From: Planococcus halotolerans
GTDB taxonomy: Bacteria > Bacillota > Bacilli > Bacillales_A > Planococcaceae
Length of the DNA stretch: 64,000 nt
Direction: 5' to 3'
NCBI RefSeq assembly: GCF_003289955.1
Contig: NZ_QLZR01000003.1
Coordinates: forward strand, 62,001-126,000
The notes below the pieces were generated by a model. That model ran no database searches and had not been told where the DNA came from. It worked only from the letters and a program-made list of their open reading frames with translations. Of the stretch, positions 33,100 to 42,146 are shown piece after piece (position 1 is the stretch's first letter; each line of letters starts with the position of its first letter). The translations under genes and the position numbers were made by a program.

Positions 33100-33405
33100 A
33101 TGCGAGCAGATGAGCGGTTGATCAAAGCATTATTGCAGCGGGATAAAAAGGCGTTTGAAGAGCTCTATGACCGTTATCATTTATTGCTGTGGAAGATTGC
33201 CTCTGAAACTGAAACCGATCATCGCATTTGCGAACAGCTCGTTACACAGGTATTCAAACAAGTATGGCAAAAACCGCATGAATTCATGGGCGAGAAAAGA
33301 TTAACATTGCTGTTGGTCGAATGCTGCCATGAAAAGATGAAGGAGCGTCCCAGGCCGAAACCGGTTTGCCGAAATCCAATAGAACCACAAGTATGCTGCG
33401 GATAG
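33100..33405 (+). CDS. Stand-alone sigma-70 region 2-like protein
   Basis: A 101-residue protein. Residues 5-62 (LIKALLQRDKKAFEELYDRYHLLLWKIA...QLVTQVFKQVWQKPHEF) follow the pattern of ECF sigma region 2. Region 4, which binds the -35 element, is absent. The tail is Cys- and Pro-rich (VECCHEKMKE, PVCRNP, VCCG), suggestive of metal or redox sensing. GAGGGGTGACGAG precedes the ATG. It could be a decayed sigma factor or a small protein that binds core RNA polymerase. There is no anti-sigma neighbour. Confidence 0.65.
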   Translation: MRADERLIKALLQRDKKAFEELYDRYHLLLWKIASETETDHRICEQLVTQVFKQVWQKPHEFMGEKRLTLLLVECCHEKMKERPRPKPVCRNPIEPQVCCG

Positions 33406-33425
33406 GAATCCGCAGCTTTTTTCTT
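33395..33425 (+). terminator. Terminator overlapping the stop codon of the sigma-like gene
   Basis: GCTGCGGAT / ATCCGCAGC with a short loop is followed by TTTTTTCTTTTT. Confidence 0.88.
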
Positions 33426-33427
33426 TT

Positions 33428-34060
33428 TTATCTGACAATAAACCAGTAGACACATACTATCCCCAGGTCACCGAGCCCGTGGCCGATGATGGTGGCGGTG
33501 ATTGAACCAGTGCGTTCGCGTATATAGCCCCAAAACAATCCGGCAATCAGTACAGGGAGGACGGCAACAAGCGTATAGGCAACTTCGAAAAGCTGCATAA
33601 CCGTCAGCACGTGGTACAGCGTATAAAAGGCGGCAGTGACAGTAATAGTAATCGCCGCGCTGCCTTTTATGCGGATTTTCTCGAACATATAGCCGCGCCA
33701 ATAGACTTCTTCCAGCACTGGATTTAATAGTAGCAACACAAGCACAAGCCAGATTTCACCTGGTCCGATAAAGCCCCAATAGACGAGCAGCTCCCGCAAC
33801 GATTCCACATCCAGCAAGTATTCATGCAGCCAAATCATCCCGCCGAATATGAAGACGAAGAAAACTACGCCGCTGACAATTCCCAGCAGGAAGCCTTGCT
33901 TCGATAATTGCATGCGCTCTTTTGGAAACGCCCTGCCGATCAGTGGCGCTCCGAGCAGCCAGCCGTAGAACAGTAAAAACGTTGCTGCAACATTTTCTAT
34001 TACATACAGACCGATATACATCATAATTGTCGGGCCAATCAGCAATAAAATCATTTTCAT
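33428..34060 (-). CDS. CPBP-family intramembrane metalloprotease
   Basis: A 210-residue membrane protein with about six helices. It has the CPBP (Abi) signatures LEEVYWRGYMFEKIR (EExxxR motif, near residue 118), then YTLYHVL (FxxxH-type motif) and IIGHGLGD near 195. These residues form the glutamate/histidine active site of Rce1-like proteases. It overlaps the upstream hydrolase gene by 4 bases (ATGA), so the two form an operon. Substrate unknown. Confidence 0.88.
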   Translation of the reverse strand: MKMILLLIGPTIMMYIGLYVIENVAATFLLFYGWLLGAPLIGRAFPKERMQLSKQGFLLGIVSGVVFFVFIFGGMIWLHEYLLDVESLRELLVYWGFIGPGEIWLVLVLLLLNPVLEEVYWRGYMFEKIRIKGSAAITITVTAAFYTLYHVLTVMQLFEVAYTLVAVLPVLIAGLFWGYIRERTGSITATIIGHGLGDLGIVCVYWFIVR

Positions 34061-34863
34061 CGCAATCTCTCCGAATCATCAGCATTGTATTTTGCTGCTA
34101 TCGGCTGTAAAAAGCCATTGACCGCAGCGTTGAATTTTCTGAATGAGCGAGGCGGCACCTGATGGTCACCACCTTCAATAAATACAACTTGTGTCTGAGG
34201 CGCCGCTTTCTGGAACGGAATCCGGTAATGATGCATCGGTTTTTCAAGCGTTCCATAAACAAGCAGAATCGGCATCTTCAGCCGGTGCAATGAATGCGTC
34301 GACACATAATCTAATCCGGTCCGGCAGAACTCATACGAGCGCTGCGGATCCGACTTCCGCGCAAGTCCGTAGATTTTCCCTTCATCTTCCGGATAGTATT
34401 TATTGAGCTTCGCCTGCAGTTTTGCAGCAACAGGCACCATTCGGAGTTTCGACAAATACATCACCGTCTTGATAAAGAATTTTGGCGAAAAATTATTCAG
34501 TTCAGAATAGCCGCCGGACATGATGATGGCAATCGTCCGTTCCGGATAGTTGAAAGCGAATTCCTGGGCGACCAGTCCGCCGTGCGAATAGCCGCACAAG
34601 ACCACTTTGTCTATGCCGATCCGGTCGAGCAGCTTTTTGAGATGTTCCGCCAGCAACTCGATCGTCACCGGCACATCGCCTGTTGTGCTGTTGCCGTGGC
34701 CGGCCATATCGAAAAAAATGGTCTGGTATTCATCGGCCAGCGGTTCCTGATGCATAAACACATTATGCGCCATCACGAACGGATGGATGAAGACAATCGG
34801 CAATCCTTCACCTTTTATTTGGTAATAAAGCGTCAGCGAGTCATCAATTTTGGCATAGGGCAT
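34057..34863 (-). CDS. Alpha/beta-fold hydrolase
   Basis: A 268-residue hydrolase. The oxyanion region is FIHPFVMAHN near residue 25, the nucleophile elbow is GYSHGG near 95 with Ser as nucleophile, the acid is probably in VYGTLEKP near 208, and the catalytic His is in EGGDHQVP near 237. AGGAGTGAATCCCTCT precedes ATG 34863. It is translationally coupled to the CPBP protease gene. The substrate is unknown; an ester or lactone is likely. Confidence 0.88.
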   Translation of the reverse strand: MPYAKIDDSLTLYYQIKGEGLPIVFIHPFVMAHNVFMHQEPLADEYQTIFFDMAGHGNSTTGDVPVTIELLAEHLKKLLDRIGIDKVVLCGYSHGGLVAQEFAFNYPERTIAIIMSGGYSELNNFSPKFFIKTVMYLSKLRMVPVAAKLQAKLNKYYPEDEGKIYGLARKSDPQRSYEFCRTGLDYVSTHSLHRLKMPILLVYGTLEKPMHHYRIPFQKAAPQTQVVFIEGGDHQVPPRSFRKFNAAVNGFLQPIAAKYNADDSERLR

Positions 34864-34965
34864 AGAGGGATTCACTCCTAAATGAAGATACATGTCTAAG
34901 TGGAATACCCTTCAAGCGGGAGGAATAAAACTTGTGGTGAGTGAGGAGCGTGAGGATGTGAAGTT

Positions 34966-35036
34966 TATACGATACTAAAACTCCGCTATACGACAACAAA
35001 AGTAATCTATACGACAACAAATATCATCCATACGTC
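34966..35036 (-). repeat. Family A 21-bp phased array (fourth locus)
   Basis: In minus orientation the cores TATACGAT, TATACGAC, TATACGAC and CATACGTC start at 34966, 34987, 35008 and 35029, period 21. It lies in the divergent space between the alpha/beta hydrolase and the M14 peptidase. No hairpin module accompanies it. The remaining 35037-35256 is A+T-rich and should hold the peptidase promoter, which I could not define. Confidence 0.8.
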
Positions 35037-35256
35037 ATCAAACCCTCTCACACCCCGCATCTCAATATCCAAGATATGATAATGGATACAGTTGTATAAA
35101 CAAATGCATGGAAATATAAGAGCAATTGTTTAATTTAACCTATTCAAACAATACAATAATAATACATTTGGACGATATATTAATGTATAAAATATGTATA
35201 TTATTAAAAATAGTTGATATTTATACAGTTTTTATTCGAATAGAGGAGAGTGGATT

Positions 35257-37623
35257 ATGAAGAAATCAGTCAGTGTTTTATTGGCGGCGAGCCTATTGGC
35301 TTCTGCGCCGTGGTCATCGGTTGTGGCGGAATCACCGAAAGTTACATACGTAAATGCGCTTGAAGAGCAGGATGGTAGTAAATTCAACAGCGAGAATTAT
35401 GATTTCATGAAGTTCTCGGCAATCGGGCCGAAGCTTGAGGAAATCGCGAAATCGTCAAACCGCGTGAAAGTCGAAGTAACAGGGACATCGTCTGACGGAC
35501 ACCCGTTATACGTTGTGACAATTGCGGATCCTGAGTCCCAAGGGAAGTTCGGCAAAATCCAGGCTTTGCGCAAGCAGATGTTCAAAAATCCTCAAAAAGC
35601 ACAGGATTGGGTAGCGGAGAATCCGGATTTTAAAGTGCCGATCATGATCAACGGCTCGATTCACGGTACTGAATTTGTCGGCAGTGACGCGACCATTCAG
35701 CTGATCGAACGGTTTGCGACTCAAAACGATGACACGACAAAAGATATTTTGGCGAATAACGTCCTCATTTTCAATGTCGTGGCAAACCCGGATGGCCGTG
35801 TCGACGCGACGCGCTTTAACGGCGAAGGCATCGATTTGAACCGCGATTTTGTCACGCAGTCGCAGCCGGAAACACAGCAGACTGTTGATTTGATTACCGA
35901 ATGGAATCCGATGGTATTCCTGGATACCCACGGCTACGTGAAAAATTATGCGCCGAACAAGCAGGGCTTGATCGAGCCTTGTACGCCGCCGCATAATCCG
36001 AACTATGAATATGACCTGTACAATAAATGGGCTTACGGCCAAGCCGAAGCGATGGAAGCTGAAATCATGGACAATAAAGCCGAATATGAAGGCGCGCTTT
36101 ATCAGGACATGACGGGTACTTACGTGCCGCAGCGTGATGACGCAGCTGGCTGGGATGATTATCCGCCGATCTTCACGCCGATGTATGCGATGTACCACGG
36201 TGCATATGGCCACACACTTGAAGCGCCGACCAACGATGAAGACGGCGTGAAATGGATGTATGATGCAGTCATGGGTGCGTTGAAATATGCGACAGACAAT
36301 AAACAGGAAATGATTTCTGACCAGATGGAAGTGTTCGAACGCGGCATCAATTTCGATCACCCGACGCACGCAGAAGGTTTCTTCCCGAAAGCTTACGTCC
36401 TGCCGGTCGATGAACAAGATCCGACTGTCACTGAAAAAGCAGTTAATCATTTGATCAAAAACGACATCGACGTGGAGCGCGCATCCAAAGCGTTCACAGT
36501 TGAAGGCGTAACTTACGAAAAAGGTTCTTATATCGTCCGCATGGACCAGGCGAAAGCCGGTCTTGCCAACACATTCCTATGGGACGGCGAGGATATCACG
36601 AACGACACGCCTTCCATGTACGATATTTCCGCATGGAGCCTGCCTGAACTTTGGGGCTTCGAGGCAAATCCGGTGACAACGACTGTTGATGTTGCAGCAG
36701 CGAAAGTCAAAGAAGTGAAGAATCAGGGTGCCGTTACCGGCAAAGGACCGTTCGTCATCCCGAATTCTTCCGTGCAAGCGGTAGAACTCGTCAACAACCT
36801 GCTCGCTTCCGGTGTTGAAGTTAAGCGCAGTGCGGATGGTGATTTCTATACAGAAGCCGCGGCCAATAAAATAGCGGCAGCCGTGAAAGAATCTGGTTTG
36901 CAGATTGAGTCGGCAAAAGTTCCAGCTGATGCTGAAGCAATCTCTTCCATAAAAGTGGCATTGCTTGAAGACGGCGGGATGGGGAAAGTGCAATCTCATG
37001 CAGGTATGAACCTGGCACTCGAACGTCTAGGATTTGATGTCACGGAATTGTCTCCGGTTGAAGTAGCAGAAGCCGGTCTTGCCGGATTTGATGCCTTCAT
37101 TTACAACGGCACTGAAAATCTGATTGCAACTCGTTTGAGTGCAGCCAACCAGGAATTCGGATTCGAGAATCCTGCACAATATGATGCATTCAAAGCGAAC
37201 GTCGAAAGCTTTCTCACTGATGGCGGCAAATACATCGCGGCAGGCGCTGGTGCATCCCGCGCGACCAAAGCACTCGGCTTGACCGACGCGACAGTCAACG
37301 TAGGCGGTTATAACAGCAACGGCATCGTCTCCATCGACTACGACGGCAGCGGCCTGACAGCCGGCTACAGCCAGGATGATATCGGTTTTGTTTACCGTCC
37401 GGTTTGGTACAGCGGAGTAGAAGAAGATGAAGTGCAAGCATCTTACGATGAAGGCGACTTCTTCATCGCCGGCCACTGGAAAGGCAACGAAGCCGCAACG
37501 GGCCAGCCGGTATTAATCCAGGAAAACGATAAGGACGTAACGCTGATCGGTCTCGAGCCAACATTCCGCGACCACACCGATTACCTGTTCCGCCTCGTTT
37601 CCAATGCATTGTTCACAAAATAA
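35257..37623 (+). CDS. Secreted M14-family zinc carboxypeptidase
   Basis: A 788-residue exported metallopeptidase with a signal peptide ending near SVVA (residues 1-24). The M14 zinc site is H136-x-x-E139 (GSIHGTEF) and H225 (DTHGY), with the catalytic Glu at E322 (GHTLEAPT). The first ~340 residues form the peptidase domain. The remaining ~440 contain a glutamine-amidotransferase-like or beta-rich region (IKVALLEDGGMG, AFIYNGTEN, GGKYIAAGAG). It is probably a cell-surface or extracellular peptidase for nutrient release. Single gene in a repeat-rich neighbourhood. Confidence 0.92.
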   Translation: MKKSVSVLLAASLLASAPWSSVVAESPKVTYVNALEEQDGSKFNSENYDFMKFSAIGPKLEEIAKSSNRVKVEVTGTSSDGHPLYVVTIADPESQGKFGKIQALRKQMFKNPQKAQDWVAENPDFKVPIMINGSIHGTEFVGSDATIQLIERFATQNDDTTKDILANNVLIFNVVANPDGRVDATRFNGEGIDLNRDFVTQSQPETQQTVDLITEWNPMVFLDTHGYVKNYAPNKQGLIEPCTPPHNPNYEYDLYNKWAYGQAEAMEAEIMDNKAEYEGALYQDMTGTYVPQRDDAAGWDDYPPIFTPMYAMYHGAYGHTLEAPTNDEDGVKWMYDAVMGALKYATDNKQEMISDQMEVFERGINFDHPTHAEGFFPKAYVLPVDEQDPTVTEKAVNHLIKNDIDVERASKAFTVEGVTYEKGSYIVRMDQAKAGLANTFLWDGEDITNDTPSMYDISAWSLPELWGFEANPVTTTVDVAAAKVKEVKNQGAVTGKGPFVIPNSSVQAVELVNNLLASGVEVKRSADGDFYTEAAANKIAAAVKESGLQIESAKVPADAEAISSIKVALLEDGGMGKVQSHAGMNLALERLGFDVTELSPVEVAEAGLAGFDAFIYNGTENLIATRLSAANQEFGFENPAQYDAFKANVESFLTDGGKYIAAGAGASRATKALGLTDATVNVGGYNSNGIVSIDYDGSGLTAGYSQDDIGFVYRPVWYSGVEEDEVQASYDEGDFFIAGHWKGNEAATGQPVLIQENDKDVTLIGLEPTFRDHTDYLFRLVSNALFTK

Positions 37624-37627
37624 AGAT

Positions 37628-37662
37628 GAGAGGGAGGGGCCAATTGGCTTCTCTCTTTTTTG
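37628..37662 (+). terminator. Terminator of the M14 peptidase gene
   Basis: GAGAG...GGGCCAATTGGCT...CTCTC forms a bulged stem and is followed by TTTTTTG. Confidence 0.7.
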
Positions 37663-37689
37663 TGTTTTGTGATGTTAGCTTATACAGCT

Positions 37690-37760
37690 TATACGACAGC
37701 AAAACGACGCTATACGACAACAAAAGCAATTTATACGACACTAAAAATGCCTTATACGGC
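37690..37760 (-). repeat. Family A 21-bp phased array (fifth locus, left arm)
   Basis: Minus orientation, cores TATACGAC, TATACGAC, TATACGAC and TATACGGC at 37690, 37711, 37732 and 37753, period 21. The last unit and its flank (CGGCATCTAATC) recur in the right arm. Confidence 0.82.
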
Positions 37761-37806
37761 ATCTAATCTCCACCCAAAGAGCAAAACCCCTTATTGGCCG
37801 AAAAAC

Positions 37807-37851
37807 GGGCGGGGCAGCAGCCCCGCCCCAGCAGTCCGCCGCGCGGACTGC
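37807..37851. repeat. Double-palindrome hairpin module (fifth locus)
   Basis: GGGCGGGGC AGCA GCCCCGCCC (37807-37828) and GCAGTCCGC CGC GCGGACTGC (37831-37851). It is the reverse-complement arrangement of 24426-24470, matching the reversed orientation of the flanking A arrays. Confidence 0.75.
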
Positions 37852-37913
37852 GACAAATCGGTTCTCCAGCAGAGTGAGCGGATGTAAATTGGGATACGTG
37901 AGGATGTGGAGTC

Positions 37914-37984
37914 TATACGACACCAAAACTGCGCTATACGATAACAAAAGCAATTTATACGACACCAAAAACGCCTTATACGGC
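37914..37984 (-). repeat. Family A 21-bp phased array (fifth locus, right arm)
   Basis: Cores TATACGAC, TATACGAT, TATACGAC and TATACGGC at 37914, 37935, 37956 and 37977, period 21. It lies between two convergent genes. Confidence 0.82.
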
Positions 37985-38008
37985 ATCTAATCCTCACCCA
38001 CAAAACAA

Positions 38009-38041
38009 AAAGGAGCCGCAGATTCATCCGCAGCTCCTTAT
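38009..38041 (-). terminator. Terminator of the gene at 38053
   Basis: On the minus strand AAGGAGCTGC / GCGGCTCCTT is followed by TTTGTTTTG. Confidence 0.85.
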
Positions 38042-38052
38042 ATAAAACAAAT

Positions 38053-38424
38053 TTAAACTTTCAGTTTCAACAAACGCTGACCTTCCTCTTCCTTCGGCAC
38101 AACCATAAACTTGGAAACAAGAAACGCCGCCAAAAACAGGAAGCAGGCAAACGCCGTGTTATTGCTGTTGACGAGAGCATGCTGCACAGTGTCCGGCCGA
38201 ATATGCGACAAAGTGCCGAGAGCCACATTGAGCAAATACGATACGAAGAACCCGGCGAAGGAGATGACCATCAAATAATGGCCGGCAAGCTTTCTTTTAT
38301 CAAAACGCGTTTCCCCTCTGGTCGTCCGCTTGATTTCCAGCGTATCCCGTATCTGCCACACCAGCGCATAACCGAAACCGAATATTGTCAGCGCCACAAA
38401 AATATACCCTGCAAAGTTCTCCAT
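38053..38424 (-). CDS. Hypothetical membrane protein
   Basis: A 123-residue protein with three membrane helices (about residues 5-24, 48-68 and 88-106), separated by a basic loop (EIKRTTRGETRFDKRKLAG) and ending in a basic tail. AAAGGAGCTGGAAT before ATG 38424 sets the start; the upstream extension to 38499 has no site. It lies 31 bases after another small membrane gene, so both are probably one unit. No family recognised. Confidence 0.62.
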   Translation of the reverse strand: MENFAGYIFVALTIFGFGYALVWQIRDTLEIKRTTRGETRFDKRKLAGHYLMVISFAGFFVSYLLNVALGTLSHIRPDTVQHALVNSNNTAFACFLFLAAFLVSKFMVVPKEEEGQRLLKLKV

Positions 38425-38455
38425 ATTCCAGCTCCTTTTCTTTTGTTTCAATGAA

Positions 38456-38680
38456 TTAAATTTTTTCTTCAAACAGAAACCTGTAAATACCCAATACAAT
38501 AAAAACGATGCCGATTACCATGAATAAGGGAAACGCAATCCAGATCAAACTTGCAGGCGGAAGTTGGATGACCGGTCCAACCCCCGAAGCCACTAAATCG
38601 TAAATTGCCAAAGCGGACAGTATAACCATGACGATTCCACCATACAGCAAGATATGCTTCTTCATCCGTTCCTTTTCCAT
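38456..38680 (-). CDS. Small membrane protein
   Basis: A 74-residue protein with two membrane helices (about residues 9-30 and 44-66). GGAGCGGTGCTT precedes ATG 38680. Probably co-transcribed with the next gene at 38053-38424. The function is unknown. Confidence 0.58.
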   Translation of the reverse strand: MEKERMKKHILLYGGIVMVILSALAIYDLVASGVGPVIQLPPASLIWIAFPLFMVIGIVFIVLGIYRFLFEEKI

Positions 38681-38820
38681 AAGCACCGCTCCGCTACTTC
38701 GTATTTTTATAGCAAATCAATTAAAAATTCTGACAATTGATATGTACTAACTGTACGATAAGTTTGGGGAAAAGGAAACAGCCATAATAAAGAAAGTGAA
38801 GAGAAGTGTCACCGCCTTTA

Positions 38821-39939
38821 TTATTCATTCAATAAAAATGCAATCAGTTCATCGATGTTTTCATACGCCATCCGATCTTCATATCCAATCTCTAAATTTT
38901 CTATTGATGGAGCTTTTCCATCAATATAGACAAACTCGATTTTAATTTCAGGTTCCAGATGAGTTTCGATGAACTTGAAAATCGATGTTAAATCTTCATT
39001 TAAATGAGGATTACTCGAGTTGAGCTTATCTTCTTGATAGGTAACGGCTAGTACAGCAGAAGTGCATTCTGCAACCTCGTTAATTTCAGTACAGTGTAAC
39101 CAAGAATCAAAAGGATTGTCGTATGTGTGATCGTAATGGTTTCCGAAATTGAAACGCTCATTATTAAGGTTTTTCACTTCCGTCGCATACTGGCTTTCAA
39201 TTTCATGATTTACAAGTTCCAGATGATTAATTTTAAGGGTAGTCAAAAATTCTTCTTTGGTTTTGACCATTGAAGGGGGTTCCAGATAAAGGCTAATGCC
39301 GTTTTCTTCATCACTGCCCGAAACACTGAAGCTTGTCAGGTTAGCCTGGCTTTTCTTAATCAGCTGATAGAGTTCATAATAGCGGTCCAGTTCTTCCTCT
39401 ATAAAATTTTTAAAATTAACTTCTTTATCACTGCGCAAACTCAAGAAAGTGGATTCCTCAATGTAGTTGAGACGAATGCCGGTATTGTCACTTCCAGTAA
39501 AGCCTAAGTCTTCGATAGCAGGTAGAAAAGGTGTTAGTTTTTGTAATTCTTTGTCTGCTTCCAAAGCAAACTGATAGTCATCTTCAATTATCGAATGATC
39601 AGAATGGTTAATTAGCACTCCAAATCTTATATCTTCATCGTTTTTAGGCGATAAAATGACATCGGCCGAACTATAAATCTTGGCCACATCGTCTTCGATA
39701 ACATCTACTTCAAATCCATATTTTTCTTCAGCATAATCTTTTGCCAATTGCTCGGTTTCAGTTAACTCAAGTTTTGGTTCGATTTCTTTCGTGACTCCAT
39801 CAGCGTTGGTTTCTTTCACTATGGTCTCAGTTTCATTCGATAATGGAGTTTCAGCCGAATGGAAAAAACTAAAGGAAAGTACAATTGCTGCAATAAAAAA
39901 ACCGGCCATACATATAAGGACTTTCATTTTTTTACTCAT
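38821..39939 (-). CDS. Hypothetical membrane-anchored extracytoplasmic protein
   Basis: A 372-residue protein with one N-terminal membrane helix (about residues 5-26, without a lipobox Cys at the right place) and a large outside part rich in Glu, Asp and Asn. Blocks such as AKDYAEEKYGFEVDVIED resemble the DUF3139/YxeA-like or YdjM-type secreted domains only weakly. ATG 39948 touches the GGAGGG site, so ATG 39939 is preferred. No family recognised. Confidence 0.6.
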   Translation of the reverse strand: MSKKMKVLICMAGFFIAAIVLSFSFFHSAETPLSNETETIVKETNADGVTKEIEPKLELTETEQLAKDYAEEKYGFEVDVIEDDVAKIYSSADVILSPKNDEDIRFGVLINHSDHSIIEDDYQFALEADKELQKLTPFLPAIEDLGFTGSDNTGIRLNYIEESTFLSLRSDKEVNFKNFIEEELDRYYELYQLIKKSQANLTSFSVSGSDEENGISLYLEPPSMVKTKEEFLTTLKINHLELVNHEIESQYATEVKNLNNERFNFGNHYDHTYDNPFDSWLHCTEINEVAECTSAVLAVTYQEDKLNSSNPHLNEDLTSIFKFIETHLEPEIKIEFVYIDGKAPSIENLEIGYEDRMAYENIDELIAFLLNE

Positions 39940-40080
39940 TATTTTCATCCCTCCAGCTCTACATTAATTAAACCATATTTCTGTATAAAGTCATGGGTTT
40001 TTTTGGTAATATTAGCTGAAAGAAACGGGGCTTTAAAAAAGGCGTGTTAAAACTAATATTATAAGGGGGGAGCAGCAGCT

Positions 40081-40635
40081 ATGAAAAAACGCTTTTTGAT
40101 GGTCCTGGCTGGACTCGCTGCAGTATTTGTCATCGGCTATCTTGCCATGTTGTTCATAGTGAGCTATGAACCGACACCTGATCAGAGCGATGTCGAGGAA
40201 ATGGTGCATGAAAGGGGTCTGGTGGATTTCGGGGAAGTCGAAGGGGCGTTTCTGCTGACCCCCAGAAATTACGGCTATTACGACAGTGAAAATATTTATG
40301 TAGTGGAACAGTATCTCGATAAAGGCGGGGATTACAGCAACCAATATGCTGTTATCGAAAAAGGAACGGCGTTAACTGACGCTGATGAACCAGCAATTGA
40401 GGAGCTTACCGCCAAAGAGACATTTCAAAATGACTATGTGGATGATTTCCAGGTGCTTTCAAAGCACCGGGTGACTGTCTATAAAAATGAAGAAAAGACG
40501 GAGGAGCATTGGTTTTTCAAAGTTAGCTATAAATATGATGGGGATTACTCTTTGAGCTTTGTGCTTCCGGAAACCAACATCGAAAACAGGTTCAACTTTT
40601 TCGCGGAAGGTTATGAGCAGTTTTTGCAGTTTTAA
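40081..40635 (+). CDS. Hypothetical membrane-anchored protein
   Basis: A 184-residue protein with an N-terminal membrane helix (about residues 5-28, LMVLAGLAAVFVIGYLAMLFIV) followed by a soluble outside domain rich in Asp, Glu and Tyr. A strong AGGGGGGAGCAGCAGCT precedes the ATG. Stand-alone gene, followed by a bidirectional terminator. No family recognised. Confidence 0.62.
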   Translation: MKKRFLMVLAGLAAVFVIGYLAMLFIVSYEPTPDQSDVEEMVHERGLVDFGEVEGAFLLTPRNYGYYDSENIYVVEQYLDKGGDYSNQYAVIEKGTALTDADEPAIEELTAKETFQNDYVDDFQVLSKHRVTVYKNEEKTEEHWFFKVSYKYDGDYSLSFVLPETNIENRFNFFAEGYEQFLQF

Positions 40636-40642
40636 TGGAATA

Positions 40643-40671
40643 AAGAAAAGCAGCCGCGGCTGCTTTTCTCA
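40643..40671. terminator. Bidirectional terminator
   Basis: GAAAAGCAGCC GC GGCTGCTTTTC lies between convergent genes; its right flank enters the stop region of the leftward gene. Confidence 0.85.
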
Positions 40672-41100
40672 TGGATTCACCTTTCTAAAAAAGGAAGATA
40701 CAGTGCCGATAAATATCATTAATGATATAGCCGATATAATTACAGCACTGATTAGGAAATCGTCGGTGAATAATTCAATTCCATACCACTGGGGAAGCAA
40801 GAGTCCTACAAAAATCAGCGCCCAGGAAGTATCGAACTCTACCATACTCACGAAAATTGTTAAAACCCCGAAAAATAATGTTGTGAGCCAAAATGCTGCA
40901 AAGCTAATCATTAGTAGACGGTTCTTGAGCTGCCAGGCAATTGAGATCGCAAAGATCCAAATTAAAATATATGCTGCCGTAACAATTAAGTTCAGCACGG
41001 TAGCTTGATTGCCTATTAAGAAGTTCGGAAAGTTTATAAAGATACCCATAACAACAGCAAGCAAGGGTGAACCAATTGCGACAGCAACTTTATTCTTCAT
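40669..41100 (-). CDS. Hypothetical membrane protein
   Basis: A 143-residue protein with four membrane helices (about residues 7-25, 36-57, 66-91 and 116-134). GGAGGCGGAAA precedes ATG 41100. The single Arg/Lys-rich segment FRKVNP ends the chain in the cytoplasm. No family recognised. Confidence 0.6.
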   Translation of the reverse strand: MKNKVAVAIGSPLLAVVMGIFINFPNFLIGNQATVLNLIVTAAYILIWIFAISIAWQLKNRLLMISFAAFWLTTLFFGVLTIFVSMVEFDTSWALIFVGLLLPQWYGIELFTDDFLISAVIISAISLMIFIGTVSSFFRKVNP

Positions 41101-41172
41101 TTTCCGCCTCCTCATTTTGCCGCAACATAAAAGCTTATTGTTCTAGTCAAAAGCTCCGAATGACCTTATTCC

Positions 41173-41973
41173 TTAATATTCGGTAACAGCCGTCTTTTCT
41201 CCTTCCACAAGCTCCTTCTCCGCAAGCCCGCTCTTCACCCGCTTCAGCTGCGCCACAATGATGATGCTGATGATCACCAATAAAGCCCAGGAACTGATTT
41301 TGCCGATGTGGACGATGGTCCAGGCGGCTTGCTGGTCGGGGTATTGCCATGCGCCGAAAAAGGTGGTGATGTTTTCGGCAATCCAGATGAAGAAGCCGAT
41401 CAGCACGAATGCCAGCAATAACGGCATTTTGAATACGCGGTCGAGCAGGCGGAACGACACGAATGTCTTGAAGAACACGATGACGAGCAGCGCTTTCAGC
41501 ACCCATCGCACATCATACGAGAAATGATGCGTGAAAAAGTTCAGGTAGATCAGCGCGCTGATGCCGCCGGCGTAGATGGCTTTTGGCCAGTGGATCATCT
41601 GCAGGTCGAGGCGGCGCCACGACTGGATGATGTAGCTTGCGACGCTTGCGTACATAAAGCCGCTGTAGAGCGGCACACCGAACACTTTGCTGTAGGCGTC
41701 TTCAGGATATGCCCAGGAACCCATATGCACTTTGAAGATTTCGAGTGCCAGGCCGATTAAGTGGAAGACGCAGATGGTCTTGAGTTCGTCTTTCGTTTCG
41801 AGGCCTGACGCCAGCATGAAAATCTGTCCGAGAATGCAGACGATCAACAGGAAATCATAGCGCGGCAAGTAGGGGATCTCGACAAACTTTGAGATGGCCA
41901 AAGCTGCAAAAATGATGAGCGGGAAGATGCAGGCAAGCGCTTGCTGCCACGTAAAATGGATAAGGTATTTCAC
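41173..41973 (-). CDS. DUF817 membrane protein
   Basis: A 266-residue polytopic protein of the DUF817 family (about eight helices), recognised by HMGSWAYPEDAYSKVFGVPLYSGFMYASV near residues 81-109 and AENITTFFGAWQYPDQ near 197. The His/Glu/Tyr residues in these loops are the conserved ones. The start is GTG with GGAGGTGCCGAACC. Stand-alone gene. The function is unknown; the paired W-x-YP motifs suggest an internal symmetry or a cofactor site. Confidence 0.85.
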   Translation of the reverse strand: MKYLIHFTWQQALACIFPLIIFAALAISKFVEIPYLPRYDFLLIVCILGQIFMLASGLETKDELKTICVFHLIGLALEIFKVHMGSWAYPEDAYSKVFGVPLYSGFMYASVASYIIQSWRRLDLQMIHWPKAIYAGGISALIYLNFFTHHFSYDVRWVLKALLVIVFFKTFVSFRLLDRVFKMPLLLAFVLIGFFIWIAENITTFFGAWQYPDQQAAWTIVHIGKISSWALLVIISIIIVAQLKRVKSGLAEKELVEGEKTAVTEY

Positions 41974-42146
41974 GGTTCGGCACCTCCGATTTTATTTGCG
42001 TGATAAAGCTCTTAACTTAACAGGACGAAAGTATTAAAGACAGGTTTCGGGTGAAAAAATAAAGGAATATCAGAATTTACAGAGAACTTATATTTATATA
42101 GAATAGGGTTAATGTCGCTGGAGCAGAATTGAATGGAGGGAATCGG

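Noticed and set aside
35506..36450. Long 314-codon minus-strand frame
   Set aside because: It is the shadow of the M14 peptidase gene caused by its codon bias; its composition is atypical and it has no start signal.
40669..41115. Prophage holin-like cluster among the many small membrane proteins (38053-41100)
   Set aside because: No phage structural, endolysin or integrase genes are near, the genes are separately transcribed, and the helix patterns are not typical of holins.
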